From Halobacillus halophilus (GTDB lineage: Bacteria; Bacillota; Bacilli; Bacillales; Halobacillaceae), in NCBI RefSeq assembly GCF_020171985.1, contig NZ_JAIVAL010000004.1, positions 1-64,000 on the forward strand: a DNA stretch of 64,000 nt. Reading direction: 5' to 3'. Under the pieces are notes generated by a model. It saw only the letters and a list, made by a program, of their open reading frames with translations. It did no database searches and was not told the DNA's origin. The position numbers and the translations under genes were made by a program. This document shows positions 58,023 to 64,000 of this stretch, piece by piece; position 1 is the first letter of the stretch, and every line of letters starts with the position of its first letter.

Positions 58023-59330
58023 TTATTTCCATGCCGGCTCGGGATTGGCTTCCATTAGTAAATCGACTAAGTGAATCGAATCGATTTGGTCACTCTTGCC
58101 TTCGCGTTCAACCCCGAGCTTCATCTGAAGCAGGCAGCCTGGATTGGACGTTACAATTCCATCCGGCTCCACACCGCAGACATCTTTCATTTTCACATCG
58201 AGAATATCCATGGAATCTTCGTAGTTCACAATGTTATAGATGCCTGCTGATCCGCAGCAGAAATTCGGACGCTCGAGTTCTTTCAGCTCAATTCCCGGGA
58301 TATTGCGAATCAGCTGAATCGGAGCTTCCGTGACTCCCTGGACATTCGTCATGTGACAGGAAGGCTGATACGTAATCGTCCGGTTCACAGGCTGGTTGAA
58401 AACCAGCTCGTCCAACCCGGTCAGCACTTCGGAAATATCTTTTACTTTAGCCACAAACGCCAAAGCACGTTCATGCCACCGTGTTCCTTTTTCAAAAAGA
58501 TGATGGTATTCGATCAGTCTCGCTCCGCAGCCGCCCGCATTATTAACGATGTAATCAAACTTCTCCTCTTCAAACGCTTCTATATTCTGCTTCGCAAGTT
58601 CGATTGACGTATCGATTTTCCCTGAGTGAGCGTGCAGCGCACCGCAACAGGTCTGCGCTTCTGGCAGCACGACTTCCGCCCCGCTTCGCAGCAGCAGTTC
58701 AATCGTTTTCTGATTCGATTCGTAAAACACACTATCCATTATGCAGCCCGGGAAGAAAGCAACCTTTGCGGTAGCTGGACGTTTGCGAATATACCTCTTC
58801 GCGCGCTGTTCTTTTCGCCGCTTTGGTGAAGGCAGATCAGGTAAGACTTTCTCAAATTGATCCAGGTGCAGCGGAGCGATTTTCGTTAATTGAAAAGTCT
58901 GTGCCACTTTCTGCAATCCTGACTTCTGATATAGCCAGGTGGCATGCCCGAGGGTGTTCATCCACTTGGAAGATGGGAAAAAGGAATCGTACAAGAAATC
59001 TTCCGTCACTCGCTGAGAGGTAGATTTCGCCTCGTATTCATCAATGACTCCCATCGCTCCTTCCAGGATTTCACCGTACTGCACATTGGTCGGACAAACG
59101 GTCGTGCAGGCCATACAACCCAGGCATTTCTCAATCGGCTCCTGCAAGTCTTCTACGCTTGCCTTTCCTTCCGCAACCATCTTCACTAGGTTGATACGGC
59201 CGCGAGGGGAGTGAGTTTCTCTTTCCATTGTTTCATACGTCGGACATGCCGGTAAGCAGTAGCCGCACTGCACACAGTCGAACGTCTTGTCGTAATTCAG
59301 CTTCTGGCTTAACGTCTGCAGATCACTCAT
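58023..59330 (-). CDS. glcF: Glycolate oxidase iron-sulfur subunit (GlcF-like)
   Basis: 435-aa Fe-S protein. Two 4Fe-4S motifs lie near the N-terminus (CVQCGYCLPACPTY and CLGCMACTTVCPTN), followed by two CCG domains (TCCGALHAHSG near residue 240 and FCCGSAGIYN near 360). It passes electrons from the flavoprotein GlcD to the respiratory chain at the membrane. It starts inside the end of glcD (8-bp overlap). The REP palindrome at 57946 lies after the gene. Confidence 0.9.
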   Translation of the reverse strand: MSDLQTLSQKLNYDKTFDCVQCGYCLPACPTYETMERETHSPRGRINLVKMVAEGKASVEDLQEPIEKCLGCMACTTVCPTNVQYGEILEGAMGVIDEYEAKSTSQRVTEDFLYDSFFPSSKWMNTLGHATWLYQKSGLQKVAQTFQLTKIAPLHLDQFEKVLPDLPSPKRRKEQRAKRYIRKRPATAKVAFFPGCIMDSVFYESNQKTIELLLRSGAEVVLPEAQTCCGALHAHSGKIDTSIELAKQNIEAFEEEKFDYIVNNAGGCGARLIEYHHLFEKGTRWHERALAFVAKVKDISEVLTGLDELVFNQPVNRTITYQPSCHMTNVQGVTEAPIQLIRNIPGIELKELERPNFCCGSAGIYNIVNYEDSMDILDVKMKDVCGVEPDGIVTSNPGCLLQMKLGVEREGKSDQIDSIHLVDLLMEANPEPAWK

Positions 59331-60726
59331 TGCGAAGCACCAGCTTCTGCCCTTTTTCTGCGAAAATTTTGCCCGGGTTCATAATTCCATTGGGATCCCA
59401 TGCTTCTTTAATGCGCTTCATCATATCAATTCCGATTTCGCCTACTTCCATTTCCATAAAGGGAGCTTTCATGGTGCCAATCCCGTGTTCACCGGAAAGG
59501 GTGCCGCCCAGTTCAACAGCCGCTTCAAACAACTCTTCCACCGCAAGTTCCGCTCTTTTCATTTCCTCCTGATCCCTCTTATCACAAAGGATGTTGGGAT
59601 GCAGATTTCCATCCCCTGCATGGCCGAAAACGACGACTTCTACGTTGTGCTTTTCTTTGATCACCTGCAGACGGTCGATTAAATCCGGAATTTTACTACG
59701 TGGCACGGTGGCGTCCTCTGACACTTTCGTCGGTTTAATCTTAGCAATCGCCGGTGAAACCTGTTTTCTGGCATGCCAGATTTTTTCAGCTTCTTCGCTA
59801 GTCTCGGGTACGACTGTTCCACGGGCTCCAATGTTTTCCATGATTTCTTCTATTAATCGGCGTTCAATTTTCAATGTTTCCGGGTGGCCGTCAAGTTCAA
59901 TAATGACAATCGCTGCCGCATCCACAGGCAGTCCCGCCGGCTGGAAGTTCTCCACGGCTTCTATACAGGCCTGATCCATGAACTCCATTTTGGAAGGAAG
60001 AATACCCGATGTTAAGGTTCTGGAAATGGCCTCAGCTGCTTTTCTCACTTCGTCAAAAGAGACCATCAACGTTTGGACTGCCGGAGGTTTAGGCAGCAGC
60101 TTCAGGGTCGCTTCTGTAATCACTCCAAGCGTGCCCTCAGAACCGACAATCAGCTTCGTCAGATCGTAACCGGTTACATTTTTGATTGTATTGCCGCCTG
60201 TTCGAATCAGTTCTCCCTCTGGTGTAATGACTTTTAAACCAATGACATGATCCTTCGTCACTCCATATTTCAACCCGCGCGGACCGCCTGAATTTTCCGC
60301 GAGATTCCCGCCGATAGTAGCCACATGGGCACTGCTCGGGTCAGGAGCATACATAAGTCCGTGCTTTTCTGCTTCTTTATTAATATTTCCGGTTAGTACA
60401 CTCGGGGATACCGTTACCGTTAAATCATCAGGACTCATCTCAAGTCGCTCGGGCCACTGGGACATATCCAGCAAAATGCCTCCGTGTACAGGAAGAGGAC
60501 CTCCGCTTAGACACGTCCCCTGTCCTCTGGGATAAACCGGTATGCGATATTCATTGGCTATCTTAAGTACTTCCATAACTTCCTCATTGCTTTTTGCCTG
60601 GACGACAGCTTCTGGAAGGTGCTCTCCAAAAGAAGCATCAAAACTATAACTATAGCGATCTGACAGGTCTGTCAAAACTTGTTTAGATGGAATAACCTGC
60701 TTGAGCAGCTCGATCCATTGTTCCAC
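59323..60726 (-). CDS. glcD: Glycolate oxidase FAD subunit (GlcD-like)
   Basis: 467-aa FAD-dependent hydroxy-acid dehydrogenase. The FAD domain has VYPRGQGTCLSGGPLPVHGG and YAPDPSSAHVATIGGNLAEN then YDLTKLIVGSEGTLGVITEA; the C-terminal domain has EHNVEVVVFGHAGDGNLHPN, GGTLSGEHGIGTMKA and WDPNGIMNPGK. It is cotranscribed with glcF. Only a two-component GlcDF arrangement is present; a GlcE is absent, as in most Bacilli. The substrate could be glycolate or D-lactate. Confidence 0.9.
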   Translation of the reverse strand: MEQWIELLKQVIPSKQVLTDLSDRYSYSFDASFGEHLPEAVVQAKSNEEVMEVLKIANEYRIPVYPRGQGTCLSGGPLPVHGGILLDMSQWPERLEMSPDDLTVTVSPSVLTGNINKEAEKHGLMYAPDPSSAHVATIGGNLAENSGGPRGLKYGVTKDHVIGLKVITPEGELIRTGGNTIKNVTGYDLTKLIVGSEGTLGVITEATLKLLPKPPAVQTLMVSFDEVRKAAEAISRTLTSGILPSKMEFMDQACIEAVENFQPAGLPVDAAAIVIIELDGHPETLKIERRLIEEIMENIGARGTVVPETSEEAEKIWHARKQVSPAIAKIKPTKVSEDATVPRSKIPDLIDRLQVIKEKHNVEVVVFGHAGDGNLHPNILCDKRDQEEMKRAELAVEELFEAAVELGGTLSGEHGIGTMKAPFMEMEVGEIGIDMMKRIKEAWDPNGIMNPGKIFAEKGQKLVLRNE

Positions 60727-61019
60727 AAAACCTTCTCCTTTCTATGAAAATATGTCATTTTCAGATAATTATTTCTAGTAAAAAGTATAAAGGAATTTTC
60801 CATAAATTGATATACTCACAGCGCACATAATGGCTTGCTATAGAGGTCGCACTCCGTGTGGTAGACCGTACAGGCCGTAAGAAGCATGTAATTTGAATTA
60901 TTTTATAGAAAAAATAGATATCACTTCCAAAAGTGTCCATTTACCCAAAGACCTGGGTATACCTTTCTGATATGATAGAAAATGTCAAATATTCAAAATA
61001 TTCGATCAGGAGGGTTTTT
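60727..61019 (+). promoter_or_regulatory. Upstream region of the M4 protease gene, with an inverted repeat
   Basis: Contains TACCCA-AAGACC-TGGGTA (60942-60959), a 6-6-6 inverted repeat, and a possible -10 TATGAT at 60971-60976. No clear -35. The GGTC...GACC stem around 60853-60875 is another small hairpin. Confidence 0.35.
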
Positions 61020-62753
61020 ATGAAAAAGAAAAGAAAAGTTTTTTCCGCAATGGCCCTATCCGTGGGGCTGCTGGCTGGTTCAGGTTTAGGAGCCGTCAAT
61101 GTTGAAGCAACCGCAAACGTTCAGGCTAAAATCCAGGAGAGTAAACAATCCATGGGCAACCTGACCGCTCCATCTGAATCTAAAGCGTCTGATATTGTAA
61201 AGGCAGCCGTAAAAGGTCAGATTAACAGTAAGCTGTCAAACTCTCAGAAAAACAATGAAAGTTACGTAGATTACCGCGTGGTAGAAGAAGCGAAAGATTA
61301 TAATGGGCAGGATCTAGTAAAGCTTCAGCAAACATATAAAGGTTACGATGTCTTCGGAAAAGTACTCGTCAGCCAGCTGGATCAAGGGGTTATCAAAAAT
61401 GCGCTTGGAGATGTGGCCAAAAATTTAAACGGCAAGAAAGGCTTAAAGGAAAAGCAGAGAATTTCTAAGGAAGAGGCCGAAAGCTATGTGTCCGATACAT
61501 ATGGTTCAGATGTTGAGCTGCTTACAGACACAACAGTGGAGAAGGTCGTCTATGTAAATGAGAAGGATAAAGCTTCCTTTGGGTGGAAAGTAGATTTCTC
61601 AGTAGCTGCTCCTACTTTTGCCGAAGGATTCGTCATTCTTGATACGAAAAAAGGAGACACTCTTTTACATGCTGTGAAAGAAATGAACAAAGCGCTGTCT
61701 GATGAAACCATCCAATATGCGAAAGGCGGCAATGGCGGTAATGGAAATGGCGGGGGCAAACCGGGGTCCAGCTCGTCAGTAGTTGGTCCAGTTACAGGAT
61801 CCGGCGTTGATAAAAATGGAAACTCCCGTACGTTCACAGCAAGCGAAATGTCTGATGGTACTTATGAATTAGCTGATTATACAAGAGGCCAGGGGATCCT
61901 GACTTATGATGCAGAGTACGCTGATTTAAATCGTGAATACCGCCTTTACCCTGGTGATCTATTATCCAGTACATCTACTACGTTTTCTGACGAAGAGGGT
62001 GTCAGTGCTCACTACCTGGCAACCTCTGTTTATGAGTACTACTTAAATGAATATAACCGTAATAGCTTTGATAATAACGGTCAACAAGTGAAATCGGTCG
62101 TACATGCGTGGGATTCAAGTTCAACCAATGATCCGGAAAATTGGTTCAATGCTGCAAGTGTTAACGACGGCGCCATGCTCATTTATGGAGATCCATTAGC
62201 AGGGGCTTATGATGTCGCGGGACACGAGTTTACTCATGCCATTACTTCCAGTGAGTCAGACCTCGTGTACAGCGGTGAATCAGGAGCCTTAAATGAATCC
62301 ATTTCGGATATCTTTGGGGTAGCTATTGAAAAGAATGTGAACAACGGCTCCTTTAACTGGACGATCGGAGAACAATCCGGTGAAGTCTTCCGCAGCATGT
62401 CGGACCCTTCCTCCATTCAGTTCTCGTCTACTCTCGTGTATCCAGATGACTACAATAATTATCAGAACCTTTCTTACGACAATGGCGGTGTCCATTTCAA
62501 TTCCAGCATCATTAATAAAGCTGCTTACCTTCTTGCAGCAGGTGGAAGTCATAATGGAGTAAGCGTACAAGGTATTGGAGAAGAGAAAGTATTTGATCTT
62601 TTCTATTATGCTAACGTTGACTTATTAACCGCCGATTCTACATTTGAAGATTTACGTAACGCTGTCGAAACCGTAGCAGTAGATCTATACGGCAGCAGTT
62701 CTTCTGAATTTCAGGCTGTAACCGCTGCGTTCGATGCCACATTAATTCCATAA
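61020..62753 (+). CDS. M4-family (thermolysin-like) secreted neutral metalloprotease
   Basis: 577-aa secreted zinc protease precursor. The start is ATG 61020 with AGGAGGG; the frame is open to 60933. Signal peptide (MKKKRKVFSAMALSVGLLAG to about residue 35), FTP and PepSY propeptide (about 40-230), then a Gly/Asn-rich hinge (residues 235-255) where maturation probably occurs. The mature enzyme has the zinc site His402-Glu-Phe-Thr-His406 and Glu426 (ALNESISD), with the expected 19-residue gap; the catalytic His region is DNGGVHFNSSIINKAAYLL. It contains many Asp, Ser and Asn and few Lys, as in halophilic secreted enzymes. Confidence 0.92.
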   Translation: MKKKRKVFSAMALSVGLLAGSGLGAVNVEATANVQAKIQESKQSMGNLTAPSESKASDIVKAAVKGQINSKLSNSQKNNESYVDYRVVEEAKDYNGQDLVKLQQTYKGYDVFGKVLVSQLDQGVIKNALGDVAKNLNGKKGLKEKQRISKEEAESYVSDTYGSDVELLTDTTVEKVVYVNEKDKASFGWKVDFSVAAPTFAEGFVILDTKKGDTLLHAVKEMNKALSDETIQYAKGGNGGNGNGGGKPGSSSSVVGPVTGSGVDKNGNSRTFTASEMSDGTYELADYTRGQGILTYDAEYADLNREYRLYPGDLLSSTSTTFSDEEGVSAHYLATSVYEYYLNEYNRNSFDNNGQQVKSVVHAWDSSSTNDPENWFNAASVNDGAMLIYGDPLAGAYDVAGHEFTHAITSSESDLVYSGESGALNESISDIFGVAIEKNVNNGSFNWTIGEQSGEVFRSMSDPSSIQFSSTLVYPDDYNNYQNLSYDNGGVHFNSSIINKAAYLLAAGGSHNGVSVQGIGEEKVFDLFYYANVDLLTADSTFEDLRNAVETVAVDLYGSSSSEFQAVTAAFDATLIP

Positions 62754-62763
62754 TCATCACTAT

Positions 62764-62802
62764 AGAAAAGCACCAGCGCAACATTAGCGCTGGTGCTTTT
62801 CT
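62764..62802 (+). terminator. Strong terminator hairpin of the protease gene
   Basis: Perfect 16-bp stem AGAAAAGCACCAGCGC around AACATTA. It is followed nine bases later by a REP-like palindrome. Confidence 0.8.
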
Positions 62803-62810
62803 ACCATTTT

Positions 62811-62855
62811 GTTCCACCTCAGGTCATCCAGATTCTGGATGACCTGAGGTGGAAC
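62811..62855. repeat. REP-like palindrome 6 (opposite orientation)
   Basis: Perfect 45-nt palindrome (GTT-extended arms) around a central T instead of A, so it is inverted relative to the other copies. It lies between the convergent protease and GH42 genes. Confidence 0.9.
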
Positions 62856-62866
62856 TTATTCCCTTT

Positions 62867-64000
62867 TCATGACTTTTTTATTATTTCGCTTGCGTAAGGC
62901 TGCAGCTGCCTGCCATCAAAGCTTTTCACATAGGGACTGTGGTTCATAACAAATAGATAGCTAGTACCATCCACTTCCCGTCGATACACCTCTACATCTT
63001 CAGGAGAATCAATATACTCAATCTGCCGTTCCTCCAGAATCTGCTCGGCCATCTGATCAAGAGGAGCTTCGTTTAATCCGCCGCCGATATAATAGACGCT
63101 TCCTTTACCTACTTCATTCTTCGTTACGGCAGCATAGTCTTCATAGAATTGGTCCTGATAATGGTAAAGTACCTCCGCTGTTTCCGCAACAAGCAGGTCT
63201 CTCCAAACAGACACCGTGCCACTCGTCTGCGCAAAGTCCCCTTCACCTCTTAGCTCCAAGGCATGCTCTTTCGTCAGGGATTCGATTTCTTCCACACGTA
63301 CACCCGTAAGGTCGCGCACCAATCCCGGCAGCACTTCGCCAAGCCGCAGGTTGTTGTCTTTTCCTTTTAATCCAGTCCGGAAAGAGAACAGCACGGTACC
63401 TCCGCCAGACGCAAACGATCGCAGACGCTCTGCCAGCGATTCGTCCATCATCTGCATAACAGGTACCACGACTACCTTATACTGGGAAAAATCACGATCG
63501 GCAGGAATGACATCAATCGGAATATTCCGCTTGTAAAACGGACGGTACATTCGCAACAGCTCTTCGTTAAAGTCAAAATCTTTACTTTGAATCTGCGATC
63601 TCCACGACCAGATATTATCGTAATCATATAAAACCGCTGCTTCCGATTCAATTCGGGATTCCAGCACACGCTCATACTGCTGAATATCCGTAAATAACGA
63701 TTGAACTTCTTTATACTTCCGGCCGTACACATTATCATGATCCACTACCCCGTAGCAGAATTGCTCGGCACCTTTGGTCATGCCGCGCCAGCGGAAGTAG
63801 AGCATGTTGTTACAGCCATGAGCAAACGCCTGGTACGACCACATCTTCGCCTGATCCGGCCTCGGAAGATAACCAATAACATCATGACCCTGCGCGCCCA
63901 TCAGTTCTTCTACAATCCAGTAGTTCTGATCCTTGAGACCGCGGTTAAAGTCATGTGTCATCGCAATCGCTTCCGGCGGGACCGGTTTTTCCAATCCACC
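62867..64000 (-). CDS. Beta-galactosidase, GH42 family, C-terminal part
   Basis: Gene cut by the right edge; the N-terminus is missing. The visible 378 codons contain the end of the TIM barrel (NYWIVEELMGAQ with the probable nucleophile Glu, GCNNMLYFRWRGMTKGAEQF, GVVDHDNVYGRKYKEVQ), the trimerisation domain (ESEAAVLYDYDNIWSWRSQI, DVIPADRDFSQYKVVVVPVM) and the C-terminal beta domain (SYLFVMNHSP). Bacillus GH42 enzymes cleave short galacto-oligosaccharides in the cytoplasm. It may complement the GH2 locus at 49-52 kb. Confidence 0.85.
   Translation of the reverse strand, partial: GGLEKPVPPEAIAMTHDFNRGLKDQNYWIVEELMGAQGHDVIGYLPRPDQAKMWSYQAFAHGCNNMLYFRWRGMTKGAEQFCYGVVDHDNVYGRKYKEVQSLFTDIQQYERVLESRIESEAAVLYDYDNIWSWRSQIQSKDFDFNEELLRMYRPFYKRNIPIDVIPADRDFSQYKVVVVPVMQMMDESLAERLRSFASGGGTVLFSFRTGLKGKDNNLRLGEVLPGLVRDLTGVRVEEIESLTKEHALELRGEGDFAQTSGTVSVWRDLLVAETAEVLYHYQDQFYEDYAAVTKNEVGKGSVYYIGGGLNEAPLDQMAEQILEERQIEYIDSPEDVEVYRREVDGTSYLFVMNHSPYVKSFDGRQLQPYASEIIKKS

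Noticed and set aside
41671-62855. CRISPR array as explanation for the repeated 39-mers
   Set aside because: Copies are kilobases apart, fully palindromic and not separated by regular spacers; no cas genes are present.

Overview
The window looks like a chromosomal segment of a moderately halophilic, spore-forming Bacillaceae bacterium, most likely Halobacillus or a close relative. This is inferred from several things: SinR/SinI-type regulators, a gamma-type small acid-soluble spore protein, TagO and TagA wall-polymer enzymes, Bacillus-style AGGAGG ribosome sites with frequent TTG/GTG starts, a cre site, and an acidic loop in a membrane protein. No rRNA or tRNA gene and no CRISPR array was seen.

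Layout. 1-0.44 kb: end of an IS3-family insertion sequence, cut by the window edge and inserted in a dispersed repeat. 0.6-10.1 kb: envelope polysaccharide genes (TagA/WecG transferase, UDP-ManNAc-type dehydrogenase, O-antigen ligase-like protein, MurJ-like flippase, GT4 transferase, GNAT and PIG-L enzymes). 10.2-19.6 kb: small membrane proteins, a 1136-residue polytopic protein, a spore protein, an amidohydrolase and a GNAT/beta-domain fusion. 20.8-23.7 kb: padR-chrA and tagO. 24.1-28 kb: a regulatory block with a SinR-like protein split by one in-frame stop codon, SinR-box-like sites, a separate SinI-like peptide, an AraC regulator and an IDEAL-domain protein. 28-33.7 kb: pgcA, manA, a sucrose-type PTS permease and its LacI regulator. 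34.4-37.7 kb: hom-thrC-thrB. 38.3-41.6 kb: VanZ, an HTH protein, a sigma-like protein, small proteins and an AEC transporter. 41.7-44.3 kb: a RAYT transposase, then gnd and a divergent RpiR regulator. 44.6-48.9 kb: a Na+/solute symporter operon under a cre site, an M15 endopeptidase and a zinc-ribbon membrane protein. 49.2-53.5 kb: a GH2 glycosidase, GPH transporter and ArsR-type regulator. 54.2-60.7 kb: a bile-acid-type symporter, three glycolate/lactate oxidase-type proteins, a heme-copper-oxidase-like fragment and a DsbA-like protein. 61-64 kb: an M4 metalloprotease and a truncated GH42 beta-galactosidase.

Two families of non-coding elements run through the window. The first is a near-perfect 39-bp palindrome. 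It flanks the RAYT gene at 41.8 kb and recurs mostly just 3' of genes between 31 and 63 kb, so the set resembles a Gram-positive REP/RAYT ('REPtron') system. The RAYT stop codon lies inside one palindrome. The second is a MITE-like element of about 530 bp with inverted ends and two inverted copies of a GC-rich module. Seven copies are present, one broken by the IS element and one carrying nested smaller repeats.

The most notable gene-level observation is the SinR-like locus. The DNA-binding domain and a SinI-like domain sit in the same reading frame, separated by a single TGA that is immediately followed by ATG.
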